Below are positions 55,022 through 64,000 of a DNA stretch of 64,000 nucleotides, in pieces. The stretch's first letter is position 1; each line of letters begins with the position of its first letter. The notes beneath the pieces were generated by a model. It worked only from the letters and a program-made list of their open reading frames with translations. It made no database searches and had not been told where the DNA came from. The translations under genes and the position numbers were made by a program. The DNA is taken from positions 62,001 through 126,000 of the forward strand of contig NZ_JADOES010000010.1 of the NCBI RefSeq assembly GCF_018739885.1. The letters run 5' to 3'. Source of the DNA: Leptothoe spongobia TAU-MAC 1115. GTDB taxonomy: Bacteria; Cyanobacteriota; Cyanobacteriia; Phormidesmidales; Phormidesmidaceae.

Positions 55022-56314
55022 TTACCCATCGCTTTTTGTCAGGGCTACCATTGCCTGGGTAATTCGTCTCAGTTCATCGGGCTCAATGATATAGGGCGGC
55101 ATGGTGTACAGCAGCTTGCCAAAGGGCCGTAACCACACCCCATGTTCCACTACCTGAGGCTGGATCTCGTTCATATTCACTGATTCATGTAGTTCTACCA
55201 CCCCAATGGCCCCCAGTACGCGAACGTCCTTCACGTTAGAAGATTCACGACAGGGAGCAAGCTCTGCCTTGAGTTGTGCCTCAATAACCTGGATTTTGGA
55301 TTGCCAGTCATAGCTTTCTAGAATGTCGATATTGGCTAAGGACACAGCGCAGGCTAAAGGATTGGCCATGAATGTGGGACCGTGCATAAAGACGCCAGCC
55401 TCCCCCTGGGAGAAGACCTGGCTAATGTGGGGAGTAGTTAGGGTGGCTGCTAGGGATATAAAACCACCGGACATGGCTTTACCAATACAGAGAATGTCAG
55501 GGGAAATACCAGCGTGTTCACAGGCAAAATATCTGCCAGTACGACCAAAGCCTGTGGCGATTTCATCCAAAATCAGTAGCACATCGTACTGATTGCACAG
55601 TTCCCGTGCTCGCCGAACATAATCGGGACTGTAAAATCGCATCCCCCCTGCCCCCTGCACCACCGGCTCAAATATGGCTGCAGCAATGTTTGCATGGTTC
55701 TCAGCCAGGTGTTGTTCAAAACTAGCAATATCGTGATCGTCCCATACCCCCCAAACGGGAATCTGAGGGATATCGGCAAAATATTGCTGTCGTAGTACCT
55801 TGTTAAACAAATGGTGCATGCCATTGACCGGATCACACACTGACATGGCGTCAAAAGTATCGCCATGGTAACCACCCCGCACGGTGAGAAAGCGATGTTT
55901 TGCAGGTTTGCCCAGGTTGTACCAGTACTGAATTGCCATTTTCATGGCTACTTCTACTGACACTGAGCCCGAGTCACAGAAGAATACCTGCTGCAAAGGC
56001 TGCGGTGTTAGTTCTACTAGCTTCTGGGCGAGTTGAACGGCAGGCTGATGCGTGAGTCCCCCAAACATGACGTGGGACATGCAGTCAATCTGGTCTCTGG
56101 CTGCCTGATTCAGGCGAGGATGGTTATACCCGTGGATGGTGGTCCACCAGGAGGACATGCCATCTACCAAAGTGCGGCCATCTTCCATCTCGATGTAGAC
56201 GCCCTGAGCTGACTTGACAGGGAAAATTGGCAATGGATTGGGCATGGCGGCATAGGGGTGCCATACATGCTGGCGATCAATGGCCAGGAGCTGATCGACG
56301 GGGAGAGGATGCAT
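55022..56314 (-). CDS. bioA: Adenosylmethionine-8-amino-7-oxononanoate aminotransferase
   Basis: 430 residues, class III PLP aminotransferase. Key features are HVWHPYAAM, LVDGMSSWWTTIHGYNHP, HVMFGGLTHQPAV, FFCDSGSVSVEVAMKMA, LILDEIATGFGRTG and IGKAMSGGFISLAA with the PLP-binding Lys. It makes 7,8-diaminopelargonate in biotin synthesis. No other bio genes are in the window. Length and motifs are normal. Confidence 0.96.
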   Translation of the reverse strand: MHPLPVDQLLAIDRQHVWHPYAAMPNPLPIFPVKSAQGVYIEMEDGRTLVDGMSSWWTTIHGYNHPRLNQAARDQIDCMSHVMFGGLTHQPAVQLAQKLVELTPQPLQQVFFCDSGSVSVEVAMKMAIQYWYNLGKPAKHRFLTVRGGYHGDTFDAMSVCDPVNGMHHLFNKVLRQQYFADIPQIPVWGVWDDHDIASFEQHLAENHANIAAAIFEPVVQGAGGMRFYSPDYVRRARELCNQYDVLLILDEIATGFGRTGRYFACEHAGISPDILCIGKAMSGGFISLAATLTTPHISQVFSQGEAGVFMHGPTFMANPLACAVSLANIDILESYDWQSKIQVIEAQLKAELAPCRESSNVKDVRVLGAIGVVELHESVNMNEIQPQVVEHGVWLRPFGKLLYTMPPYIIEPDELRRITQAMVALTKSDG

Positions 56315-56363
56315 TGCTATTTGCAGAGGGGGTGGGTGAGTCGTTGACGCTAGTCATCGGTGA

Positions 56364-56843
56364 TCATGGCTCGACTGTGACCTTAATTTTCTCGGAAATC
56401 ACTGGGTTGTCATGGGGAATATGACTGTAGTTGCCTAGCACTAGCTGTAATGTGTGCTCTCCTGGAGTCAAACTGAGTTGAGTCTCGGTTTGGCCTGCGC
56501 CGTAGTGCAGCACTTGCTCAGAACCCTGGAGCGGTTCGGTGAGGGATGGTAACTCTTTGACATCAATCAGTAGATGATGGTGACCGGTGTTGGGACGGTC
56601 AACGCCAGCAGGAGCAATGCCCATACCCGACAAGCCAAACTGCACGATGAAGGGGGAACTGACGGTCTCACCATTGCTGGGGGCAATAATATAGGCCGTT
56701 GCTGTCTCAGGAGCTGGGGAAAGGTCTGTGGCATAGGCTGCAGACGCTACCGACAGACTGAACAGACAGGTGAAGCAGATAATTGCGAACTGACAAGTCA
56801 GCGATCTCGCGATCGCAAAACCACGTTTAAGACAAAACACCAT
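56364..56843 (-). CDS. Secreted DUF4399 protein
   Basis: 159 residues. A signal peptide (FAIICFTCLFSLSVASAAYA) leads into AYIIAPSNGETVSSPFIVQFGLSGMGIAPAG, then NTGHHHLLIDV and LTPGEHTLQLVLGNYSHIPHD, which are the DUF4399 marks, with clustered His residues that may bind metal. Function is unknown. It is 49 bp from bioA's start on the same strand. Confidence 0.87.
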   Translation of the reverse strand: MVFCLKRGFAIARSLTCQFAIICFTCLFSLSVASAAYATDLSPAPETATAYIIAPSNGETVSSPFIVQFGLSGMGIAPAGVDRPNTGHHHLLIDVKELPSLTEPLQGSEQVLHYGAGQTETQLSLTPGEHTLQLVLGNYSHIPHDNPVISEKIKVTVEP

Positions 56844-57185
56844 AGATCAAGCACACTCCAAAAGAACATTCTCTATGGTAAGCCGTTGCGTCGCCACTAC
56901 GGTCATATCCCTAACTGGCACAGTCTATTTGGACGATTTTTCAACGGTTATAGCGTCAATTTTGTAGTCCACCTACAATAAGTGTCCTATGCTTTTGTGC
57001 ATTGCCAAGGGCGCGAAGATACAACAGAACCATGCAACGAGGTTCAGTAATCTCTGGTCTCACATACCGGTTACTTAGCCCTGTTTGTCAGAACCCACGA
57101 CCAAGTTGAATCCTGTAGCTTCCTCTACAGAGAAATTTCAGTTCTGGGCGTGGAAAAGATTCAAAACGTTTCGAGGAATCCAACC
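56844..57185. other. Intergenic leader region of the beta-barrel gene
   Basis: About 342 bases, divergent. It ends with a GAGGA ribosome site at 57173-57177 and a small hairpin, CTGTAG at 57113-57118 with CTACAG at 57125-57130. The long leader could carry regulation, but I recognise no known motif. Confidence 0.5.
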
Positions 57186-57650
57186 ATGTTTAATCGTATT
57201 CTTTGCACCCTGGGGCTAACGGCTGCTGTTCTTGCTGCAGCTCCCCTCACTGCTTTTGCACAGGAAGCTCCTGACTATAACTACTTTGGAATCGGTGGCG
57301 GAGATGAAGGATTTGCCGTGAACGGTAAAGTCTCCCTATCCGATAATCTTTCTGTCCGTCCTTCTGTTAGTACCGACTTTGACTTTGATGATGGCGAAGA
57401 TGTTGCCTACGTCCTGCCTATCACCTACGATTTCAACTCTGTTGATCCTGACGGGCGTCTCTATCCTTTCCTAGGCGCTGGTATCAATGGCGAACTGGGT
57501 GATGACAGCACTATCGAAGCCGCAGTTACAGGTGGTGCCGACTATCGCTTTAATGATCAGTGGCTGGTAAATGGTTCTGTTGTTTGGTCTCCATTCCAAG
57601 ATGGTAGCGATGACGTAGACTTTGTCGCTGGTATCGGTTACAGCTTCTAA
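57186..57650 (+). CDS. Outer-membrane beta-barrel protein
   Basis: 154 residues from an ATG at 57186 with a strong ribosome site. A signal peptide (ILCTLGLTAAVLAAAPLTAFA) is followed by alternating beta strands: YNYFGIGGGDEGFAVNGKV, NLSVRPSVSTDFDF, YVLPITYDFNSV, LYPFLGAGING and the end VAGIGYSF with the carboxyl-terminal Phe of outer-membrane proteins. It is a short barrel of the opacity/OmpW size class. A strong terminator follows. The strand number and function are inference. Confidence 0.75.
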   Translation: MFNRILCTLGLTAAVLAAAPLTAFAQEAPDYNYFGIGGGDEGFAVNGKVSLSDNLSVRPSVSTDFDFDDGEDVAYVLPITYDFNSVDPDGRLYPFLGAGINGELGDDSTIEAAVTGGADYRFNDQWLVNGSVVWSPFQDGSDDVDFVAGIGYSF

Positions 57651-57683
57651 CAACTGGTTTGATATTGCATAGCTCTCCATACT

Positions 57684-57709
57684 AGCCCCGCTGATGGCGG
57701 GGCTTTTTT
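57684..57709. terminator. Intrinsic terminator
   Basis: AGCCCCGC at 57684-57691 pairs with GCGGGGCT at 57697-57704 across a 5-base loop, followed directly by six Ts. It ends the beta-barrel gene. The SGNH gene converges onto it from the other side but has no matching T-run. Confidence 0.92.
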
Positions 57710-57738
57710 GTTGCTTTGACAATCGTCTTCTTTAAGGT

Positions 57739-58530
57739 TTAAAACTCAGCTATCTCTGAACCATCAGGCAGTTCTGGTAGATCGGCATTAGTGAGAAACT
57801 CGATAAATGCTTCATTCAAAGTCACATAGCCTTGCTGGTTTAGATGTAATTCATCCTTGCGAAAGTCTTCGGGCATGAGGCCTTGTTCATCGGCGATAGC
57901 TGAGAAGCCGTCAAAGATAATGACTTGCTCATCAGCTAACGAGTCAATATATCCATTGACTTCATAAATAGCCTGGGCGACATCGTCTGACCAAACGGGT
58001 TTACGTATCAACGGTACTTCACCAACCGGGAGGATAGTCGTGATAATGACATTGGCCCCCAGAGCTTTTGAATCTTCGACCATCTGGCGAATATTGGCAC
58101 GGCAAAGATCAATAATGACATTACGTTCGTCTGGCATCAGTGGAATGGCTTTGAGGTCATTGATACCCACTTGAATGACGACGATGTCTGGCTCTAAATC
58201 TCTCATATGATGGTCAAAACGCTGGCTTGTTTGGGCCGATGTCTGACCGCCAACACCTCGATTGATAAATTCATAGCCTTCAATTTTCGGAGATGTCCAG
58301 TCCTCAGCTCTAGAATCTCCAAAAATAACTACCCGTTTGGTATCTCCTTTCTCATCCAGTTTTTGCGCTTGACTATAGTAACTAAGGCCCAGGGGATCTA
58401 ATCGAACTTGGTTGAGTTCTACATAGTATTTTTCGAGCTGTGTATAGAGGAAATAATTAAGTGCTACTGAAACCCCTAAAACAGGTATCCCCAAAAATGT
58501 CAGTAGCGAGCTAACCTTGACCAGTTTCAT
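57739..58530 (-). CDS. SGNH/GDSL hydrolase, membrane-anchored
   Basis: 263 residues from the ATG at 58530 (a longer frame to 58590 exists). One amino-terminal membrane helix (LLTFLGIPVLGVSVALNYFL) is followed by block I VVIFGDSRAEDW with the nucleophilic Ser, block II NRGVGGQTS, block III VVIQVGINDL and block V DELHLNQQGY with the Asp-x-x-His pair. Such enzymes remove acyl or acetyl groups from lipids or glycans. The substrate is unknown; the protein likely works at the outer face of the membrane. Confidence 0.9.
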   Translation of the reverse strand: MKLVKVSSLLTFLGIPVLGVSVALNYFLYTQLEKYYVELNQVRLDPLGLSYYSQAQKLDEKGDTKRVVIFGDSRAEDWTSPKIEGYEFINRGVGGQTSAQTSQRFDHHMRDLEPDIVVIQVGINDLKAIPLMPDERNVIIDLCRANIRQMVEDSKALGANVIITTILPVGEVPLIRKPVWSDDVAQAIYEVNGYIDSLADEQVIIFDGFSAIADEQGLMPEDFRKDELHLNQQGYVTLNEAFIEFLTNADLPELPDGSEIAEF

Positions 58531-59087
58531 AGGGCCGTTGGTGGTATAAATTCTAATTGCAAAGGTGTTTAACGAAACTTGACGACTCAAGTTCCAGCCT
58601 GAATTGTTCCAAGCATTGGTATATATGGGCTACGTCTGATGTCTGAATCCGTTGTGAGGCAGTGCTCTCTGAGGGTTTTAAAGGTTTAGGAAACGTTTGT
58701 AAGGCTCAGGTATAGCAAACAGCCCGATGCTTGATGCTGTTTGCGCATCCATATTAGTTCGTGTTTTAACTTGGCATTTCCAAGCGCTATGAATGTCCTC
58801 ACCACGGTGACCAATGCTGTGTATTCACAGCATTTTTGGATGTTGTATATTGACCTAAGTTTTTGACACCCTACATCACTATTCCTGATCAAAACTGCCT
58901 GTACCCGGATGTGATGGAACAATAATTGCCCAACCAGTTGCCATTTAGCCCTTGGACGGGGCATAACCGTATAAACCTTATTCACGTCTAGAACGGTCGT
59001 TTTACCGTGGGAAAAACTCCAGGTTTCAACTTGGACGTGGTTTAAGTGCTTTTGGAACGTTTTTCTGATCCACTGACTATAGAGTAT
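58531..59087. other. Divergent intergenic region with two strong hairpins
   Basis: About 557 bases. A 9-bp perfect inverted repeat, GCAAACAGC at 58715-58723 with GCTGTTTGC at 58736-58744, is followed by a 9-bp hairpin, AATGCTGTG at 58813-58821 with CACAGCATT at 58826-58834, then TTT. The second resembles a weak plus-strand terminator with no coding gene in front of it, so a small RNA is possible. A 99-codon minus frame across both is not supported. Confidence 0.45.
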
Positions 59088-60263
59088 ATGGCTCCTGAAA
59101 CTAACCTATTTTTTCCTCCTAAGCAGCAGCCGTTGCTGATTCGATTAGTGCAAAGTGTGTCCTATCTGGTACTACAGCGTTTATATCGCTGTGACCTGGT
59201 GGTCTCTGATGATGATATTGCTCAGCTACGAGCGATTGATAGTTCACGGGTCGTGTATGTGTGCAACCATCCCACCATGGAGGATGGCATGGCACTATTT
59301 AGTTTGGCTGCACGGGTGGGACAGCTTTGGCACTATATTGTGGCACGGGAGTCGTTTAAGGGGCTGCAGGGTAAGTTTTTGCAGTGGATGGGGTGCTATT
59401 CGATTCGACGGGGTTTGGGCGATCGAGCTAGTATTGCCCAAACCCTGAGCCTATTAAAAGAGCCCCAGGCGCGGGTGGTGATTTTTCCAGAGGGGGGCTG
59501 CTCCTATCAAAACGATACGGTAATGCCGTTTCGTTCGGGAGCGATTCAGATGCCACTACAGGTGATGGCCCAGCTGGCTAAGCAAGATCCGGATACGGAT
59601 TTGTATGTAGTGCCCATATCTTTGAAATATCGCTATATCGAGCCGATGACGGCTGTAATTGAGCAAACGCTACAGGGACTAGAGCAGGAGCTAGGCATCG
59701 TTGTGGCTGATATGGCAGATGCTAAGACCTTTTATCAACGGCTGCTTGCGATCGCATCCCTAGTTCTAAACCGGATCGAATCAGAATTTAGTCTATCCAG
59801 TCACCCCGAGCAAGATTGGAATCAACGCATTGATCGTCTGCGAAACCATGTGATTGACCAATGTGAGCAGCAGTTAGACCTACAGCCAAACGGTGCCCCT
59901 ATTCGAGAACGAGTGTACAAAATCCAGGCTCTTTTAGAAGCTGAAGAACCCAAAACCATCGCCGAAGACGATGCTCTCTATTGGACTACGGTACGACTGC
60001 TCAACTTTGATGCCATCTATGACGGCTATGTCGCTGCCGACCCTACCCCCGAGAGATTCTTAGACACCTTAATGCGTCTAGAGCGAGAAGTATATCAAAT
60101 TGAGCATATTCAGCCTAAAGCTTATCGTCAGGCCATTTTTCGCATAGGACAGCCCATTAACCTGAAACATTATGTAGCTGATTTACGACGCGATAAAGCG
60201 GGTACCGTAGCACGGCTCACCAAGCAACTACGTCAGGCAGTGCAAGATAATTTAGCAAGTTAG
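59088..60263 (+). CDS. PlsC-type acyltransferase
   Basis: 391 residues from an ATG at 59088 (GTG at 59046 possible). The acyltransferase core is VCNHPTMEDGMALF (the H-x4-D motif), then IVARESFKG, GCYSIRRG, and VVIFPEGGCSYQND. The remaining ~200 residues, after VPISLKYRY, are a helical extension often seen in cyanobacterial relatives. The family acylates lysophosphatidate or a related acceptor at the membrane; the long tail suggests a different acceptor, but this is not certain. Confidence 0.85.
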   Translation: MAPETNLFFPPKQQPLLIRLVQSVSYLVLQRLYRCDLVVSDDDIAQLRAIDSSRVVYVCNHPTMEDGMALFSLAARVGQLWHYIVARESFKGLQGKFLQWMGCYSIRRGLGDRASIAQTLSLLKEPQARVVIFPEGGCSYQNDTVMPFRSGAIQMPLQVMAQLAKQDPDTDLYVVPISLKYRYIEPMTAVIEQTLQGLEQELGIVVADMADAKTFYQRLLAIASLVLNRIESEFSLSSHPEQDWNQRIDRLRNHVIDQCEQQLDLQPNGAPIRERVYKIQALLEAEEPKTIAEDDALYWTTVRLLNFDAIYDGYVAADPTPERFLDTLMRLEREVYQIEHIQPKAYRQAIFRIGQPINLKHYVADLRRDKAGTVARLTKQLRQAVQDNLAS

Positions 60264-60421
60264 GTTCACCCCTTTAATAGGATTCTCTATTTCAATCCAT
60301 GGATCTCCGGATGGGGCTTGCAAATTATGAATAAAGAATGTCACTTCTTTTAATCCGAACTTCGGTTAGCTTGAGGGCAACTTCGTTACAGTAATGAATA
60401 TGTGTCATCATTATCTAGTTC

Positions 60422-62074
60422 ATGAACGAATGTGTGACTGAAGGATACGATTCGGTTGTCCACTCAGCACAGAGTCTTTCAGCCCTCTGGCAGAGAAGTC
60501 CCAGAGCAATGTGTTGTCTGCATTGGCATCAAGACGCATTCTGGATTACGGATGCAAATCCGGCAATGACACAGCTGCTGGCAGCACCGATTGAGCAATT
60601 AAGCAATCGCCCTTTTCAAGCAATTTTTTCGACGAAGACTGACCATAGTTCCCACTATTGGCAAGCGTTAAATACCTCCCAGACAGTAACATTTGAGGAT
60701 ACCGTCACCCTTTCAGATCGGCGTTATCAGTTTGCCATTGAAGCAATTCCCGTACCTCCGGTTGATAATGCTGCGGCACAGCTGATAGTGACATTTACCC
60801 GCAGATCATCTGAAGCGGCACTGCGTCAGAGCGAAGAGCGCTTCAGATCTTTATTTGAAGGTGTCTCACTGATTGGGATGCAAATATACGATCATCAGCG
60901 TCGGGTAATTGGTTGGAATCGGGCCAGTGAGCAACTCTATGGCTATACCTGCAAAGAAGCCATGGGACAGCAGCTCGAAGATTTAATCATCCCCGATGCC
61001 ATGCGTGAGTGGGTGATCCAAGCTGTAGAAGCCTGGTTGCAGCGAGGCATTCCGATTCCTGCCTGTGAGCTGACGCTGCGTCATAAAAATGGTGGCCCGG
61101 TGGAGGTGTTTTCCAGTCATATGATGCTGACCAATCTGGAAGGTGAACCTGAGCTGTATTGTCTAGATCTCGATATTAGCGATCGCAAACAAGCCGAGTC
61201 CACCCTGCAACAGGCTCAGTTAAAAATGATGCACGGTGAAAAAATGTCCAGCCTAGGCAAAATGGTGGCTGGAATCGCCCATGAAATTAACAATCCCATC
61301 AGCTTTATCGATGGCAATCTAGACCATGCGAAAGAGTATATGACAGACCTGCTCCATCTGGTGAGCCTATACCAAACAGCTTATCCTAGCCCTCGTCACG
61401 ACATCCAATCGGTACTAGAAAGCCTGGACCTGGACTTTATCCAAAAAGATTTTTTTAAACTGGCCACCTCGATGCAGGTGGGGGCAGACCGTATTCGGAG
61501 CATTGTAGACTCTCTCCGAAATTTCTCTCGGTTAGATGAAACAGGGGCTAAGGTTGTTGATATTCATGATGGCCTCAACAGTACCCTGCGAATTCTTCAT
61601 CATCGTCTACAAACCATCGATCCTGCCATTCAAGTGGTGAAAAACTATGGCAATCTCTCTCCTATTGTTTGCTATCCTGGGCCACTCAATCAGGTCTTTA
61701 TGAATGTATTGACCAATGCGATTGATGCTCTCGCTGATGCTCGGACTAATAGCAGTACAGGCTCTCCTCAGACAGCCTCCCCGCAGATTGAGATATCGAC
61801 CTCTCAACCCGGTGGCCGACAAACAGTCATCTCTATCTGTGACAATGGTCCTGGGATCTCAGATACTGTTAAAGCACAAATCTTTGATCCATTTTTTACC
61901 ACCAAGCCCGTTGGGCAAGGTACTGGCATGGGTCTAGCCATCAGCTACCAGGTGATTACTCAGCAGCACCAGGGACAGTTATTGGTAGAGTCTGTTCATG
62001 GCAAAGGCACATGCGTTGAAATTCGATTACCGTTGGCAAGCTCCTTAGCCACCCCCTTACAGGGCCCCGTCTAG
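60422..62074 (+). CDS. Soluble PAS-domain sensor histidine kinase
   Basis: 550 residues with no membrane segment. Two PAS domains: about 20-130 ([20 protein letters not shown]) and about 138-255 ([33 protein letters not shown]). A short coiled linker leads to the HisKA region with His287 in [14 protein letters not shown]. The HATPase domain has [19 protein letters not shown] and GTGMGLAIS. It phosphorylates a response regulator in reply to a cytoplasmic signal; no regulator gene is adjacent. The 3' end overlaps the next gene on the other strand by 18 bp. Confidence 0.93.
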   Translation: MNECVTEGYDSVVHSAQSLSALWQRSPRAMCCLHWHQDAFWITDANPAMTQLLAAPIEQLSNRPFQAIFSTKTDHSSHYWQALNTSQTVTFEDTVTLSDRRYQFAIEAIPVPPVDNAAAQLIVTFTRRSSEAALRQSEERFRSLFEGVSLIGMQIYDHQRRVIGWNRASEQLYGYTCKEAMGQQLEDLIIPDAMREWVIQAVEAWLQRGIPIPACELTLRHKNGGPVEVFSSHMMLTNLEGEPELYCLDLDISDRKQAESTLQQAQLKMMHGEKMSSLGKMVAGIAHEINNPISFIDGNLDHAKEYMTDLLHLVSLYQTAYPSPRHDIQSVLESLDLDFIQKDFFKLATSMQVGADRIRSIVDSLRNFSRLDETGAKVVDIHDGLNSTLRILHHRLQTIDPAIQVVKNYGNLSPIVCYPGPLNQVFMNVLTNAIDALADARTNSSTGSPQTASPQIEISTSQPGGRQTVISICDNGPGISDTVKAQIFDPFFTTKPVGQGTGMGLAISYQVITQQHQGQLLVESVHGKGTCVEIRLPLASSLATPLQGPV

Positions 62075-62848
62075 GTCCCCCTCAAGGTCCCCTTCACAAA
62101 TATCTCCTAGATTATCGGGACAGGTGTCATAGTCAATGGCAATGCCGCTGAGATCGAGCAGCTGCCATTCTTGTTCCACAGAGGGGGTGAGAATTTCTCC
62201 GATGGGGCCTACATCAGTAAAGGGATTGTAGGACACATTGAGGGAGCGAATGGTGGGGATATTGGCCACGGGAGCAATACTGTTGATCTGGTTGTAGCTA
62301 ATGTCCAGGGTAGTGAGCCGAGGTAGTGTGGTCAGGGCGCTGATATCTTGCAATTGAGCATTGGCCACCCGCAGTGTCCGCAGCTGGATCAGGGTGGAAA
62401 TAGGTGCTAAATCTGGAATGACATGGCCATTGAGATTGAGGTCGGTGAGATTGGGAGTTGCGATCGCAATCATCTGCAGGTCCACCCCCATCGGAAAATC
62501 CACCATCAGCCCGTTTTCCGGCAAATACGTCGTTTCCAGTTGAGGCCCCCACAGCGTACGCACATTTGCCAACCGCCGCTCAGCAATCCCACAGTCACTA
62601 ATGGCCAGTGCCGACATGAGCGCATCCACCGTTTGCCAGGCATAGGGACGACTATAAAGCACACTACTCCAGTCCCCACCCACTCCCTGAAATGTACCGC
62701 ACACATCAGCAAACGTGGGCTCAAGGGCAGTCGCCGTTGCTGCCGTAGTACACCAGACCGCACCTACACCAGCCAGCACATTTACGAACCAGGGGGTGAT
62801 CTGGTGCCCAGTAGGGGTGGGCTGAGGCCCAGGAGTAAGTTGGGGCAT
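62057..62848 (-). CDS. Leucine-rich-repeat protein, probably exported
   Basis: 263 residues. A hydrophobic amino segment (PWFVNVLAGVGAVWCTT) acts as a signal or anchor. From about residue 130 come four LRRs of the internalin-like 22-residue kind: LTDLNLNGHVIPDLAPI, LRTLRVANAQLQDISAL, LTTLDISYNQINSIAPV and IRSLNVSYNPFTDVGPI. Between them a small domain with two Cys (DVCGTFQG, SDCGIAERRL) precedes. The end repeats GDLEGDLDG. LRRs bind proteins, but the partner is unknown. It overlaps the kinase gene by 18 bp at their ends. Confidence 0.82.
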   Translation of the reverse strand: MPQLTPGPQPTPTGHQITPWFVNVLAGVGAVWCTTAATATALEPTFADVCGTFQGVGGDWSSVLYSRPYAWQTVDALMSALAISDCGIAERRLANVRTLWGPQLETTYLPENGLMVDFPMGVDLQMIAIATPNLTDLNLNGHVIPDLAPISTLIQLRTLRVANAQLQDISALTTLPRLTTLDISYNQINSIAPVANIPTIRSLNVSYNPFTDVGPIGEILTPSVEQEWQLLDLSGIAIDYDTCPDNLGDICEGDLEGDLDGAL

Positions 62849-63304
62849 AGTAAAGTAACCTTCCGCGCACTAGACTCAACAGCATTGGACCACCAAATCA
62901 CCCCTGAGTCCATTACTTTTTAAGAATCCTATATCTGGGGTCGGTATCAAAAATCACATAGGTAGACCTAGAGTTTCATCATCAATCCACCAAAATCCTG
63001 CCTTTATCAAAGCAATACCGAAGAAATATAAAAATTGTGAAACTGTTATCACAGAAGAGAAGCAAGTCCGTTATTTAGGATCCGATCTGAAGATTGTCCT
63101 ATCATGAACCGTAAAGACAGGGTATATTGCTATGAGAATAAAGGGGCTTGCGATCTACCAGTAGTTGCGGATTTTATTACGAAGATATAAAAAGGGCAAG
63201 TAAATTCTTCCGAAAATTCCGTATTCATTACTTCATGATGTACGGATCACCCTATTTAGCTGGGGTAATCTTAATATCAGGTAGTCTTGTCAGTCAGGTT
63301 TTCT
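62849..63304. other. Intergenic region before a cyclase gene
   Basis: About 456 AT-rich bases, the likely site of two divergent promoters. A 73-codon plus-strand frame at 63148 overlaps the next gene out of frame and is not supported. I see no strong hairpin or known motif. Confidence 0.5.
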
Positions 63305-64000
63305 ATGGAAGGAGCGCAGCAATCGCTTCAAAACCAGCAGCGTGTACTCGCCGCCATCGTGGTGACTGACGCAGTGGGGTTTAGTGCCCAGATGTCCGCT
63401 GATGAAGAGCGGGCGCTGGCCACCATCAATCGAGATCTCAAACAGATTGCAGGCCTTTGCAATGTGTTTAAGGGACAAGTTCTCAAATCAACTGGTGATG
63501 GTCTGTTGATGTGCTTTTTCAGTGCAGCTCAAGCTGTTGCCTGTGCGCTCAATATTCAAAAAAAACTCCGTGGCGATAGTAAACGGGATAGTTTTGACCA
63601 TCGCATCGGTATTCACCTGGGCGATGTCTACATCAACAATTCAGACGTCATGGGGAATGGCGTCAATATTGCCGCTCGCTTAGAAAGCTTTGCTGCCCCT
63701 GGGGAAATTTGCGTCTCCCAAGTGGTGTACGACGTCGTCAAAAGCCGCTTAGATTTAGATGCTACATTTCTAGGCCCACTCAATCTAAAAAATATTCAAG
63801 AACAGGTCCCAGCCTATCAACTGCGCCCGGTGATTGATCTTGATATTTGCGATGCCGAACTGACCCGACCCTTCTTTGCGGAGGGGGTCGAAGGCTATGT
63901 TTTTGATAGTCCCCTGGATCAAGCCCTACAAGCATTAAGTGATCATGCTGATCACCTACGTATCAAAAAGCTCATCTTTGGTACCTGTCAAAATCTCTGG
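63305..64000 (+). CDS. Class III adenylate/guanylate cyclase-domain protein (partial)
   Basis: The first 232 residues are visible. The start of a class III cyclase domain is clear: VLAAIVVTDAVGFSAQM with the first metal Asp, then FKGQVLKSTGDGLLMCFFSA with the second, GIHLGDVYINNSDVMGNGVNIAARLES, and PGEICVSQVVYD. Such domains make cAMP or cGMP. Residues that choose ATP or GTP cannot be judged safely here. From about residue 175 (IDLDIC...) a different region starts, perhaps leading to a second domain beyond the window. The ATG at 63305 has no strong ribosome site. Confidence 0.88.
   Translation, partial: MEGAQQSLQNQQRVLAAIVVTDAVGFSAQMSADEERALATINRDLKQIAGLCNVFKGQVLKSTGDGLLMCFFSAAQAVACALNIQKKLRGDSKRDSFDHRIGIHLGDVYINNSDVMGNGVNIAARLESFAAPGEICVSQVVYDVVKSRLDLDATFLGPLNLKNIQEQVPAYQLRPVIDLDICDAELTRPFFAEGVEGYVFDSPLDQALQALSDHADHLRIKKLIFGTCQNLW

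Noticed and set aside
54825..55094. An 89-codon plus-strand frame
   Set aside because: Overlaps the bioA end antisense and has no domain.
58686..58985. A 99-codon minus-strand frame
   Set aside because: Runs through two strong hairpins and has no motif; hairpins are the likelier signal.
62423..62923. A 166-codon plus-strand frame over the LRR gene
   Set aside because: Antisense to a gene with clear LRRs; its composition is Arg/His/Pro-rich without motif.
1..64000. CRISPR arrays, tRNA, rRNA, IS transposases
   Set aside because: None seen: no spaced direct repeats, no cloverleaf-like GGTTCGA arm in the gaps, and no transposase motif. Reading by eye could miss a diverged tRNA.

Overview
The window reads as chromosomal DNA of a cyanobacterium, probably a filamentous one. 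The palindrome GCGATCGC (the HIP1 site of cyanobacteria) recurs in and between genes, for example at 5514-5521. Several genes are specific to oxygenic phototrophs: a PAM68-type photosystem II assembly factor, psb29/thf1, ndhS, a CRR6-type NdhI maturation factor, and hemF beside chloroplast-like DUF families. The adjacent hetZ and patU genes point to a filamentous lineage, since this pair is typical of filamentous cyanobacteria. The genus cannot be fixed from the sequence alone; a Leptolyngbya-like organism is only a guess. I see no tRNA, rRNA, CRISPR array or intact insertion sequence.

Region 1 (1-19.4 kb) is a surface-polysaccharide locus, almost all on the minus strand. Reading in the direction of transcription, it has a secreted GHL10-type glycoside hydrolase and an ABC-2 exporter of the Wzm/Wzt type. 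Then come an AT-richer block of methyltransferases and glycosyltransferases, a GT4 transferase, a WecG/TagA transferase, a polyprenyl-phosphate sugar transferase, and three tandem O-antigen-ligase-like membrane proteins, the last cut by the window edge. One FkbM-like gene runs the other way inside it. Together they could start a glycan on a lipid carrier, extend and methylate it, export it, and ligate or polymerise it at the surface.

Region 2 (19.4-33.8 kb) is housekeeping. It holds rpsO and the PAM68 gene (plus strand), then on the minus strand patU, hetZ, galE, proB, a YqeG phosphatase, mltG, DUF3727, ruvX, a GNAT-like protein and a CofE-like protein. A plus-strand membrane-protein gene at 31.8-32.2 kb is broken at a TCAG tetranucleotide repeat. 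Next to it lie a UPF0175/DUF3368 toxin-antitoxin pair and crr6.

Region 3 (33.8-41.9 kb) has wecB, a small conserved cyanobacterial protein and four GT-C type membrane glycosyltransferases, three of them in a plus-strand row. Region 4 (41.9-49.2 kb) has psb29, a STAS anti-sigma antagonist, hemF, an SRPBCC protein, an Mrp/NBP35 ATPase, rodA, ndhS and a HAS-barrel protein. Its spacers carry several different short palindromic repeats.

Region 5 (49.2-64 kb) has a fused 5-oxoprolinase/hydantoinase with an in-frame low-complexity insert, a few secreted or lipid-anchored proteins of unknown role, bioA, a beta-barrel protein with a clear terminator, an SGNH hydrolase, a PlsC-type acyltransferase, a soluble PAS histidine kinase, a leucine-rich-repeat protein whose 3' end overlaps the kinase gene, and the start of a class III nucleotide cyclase.
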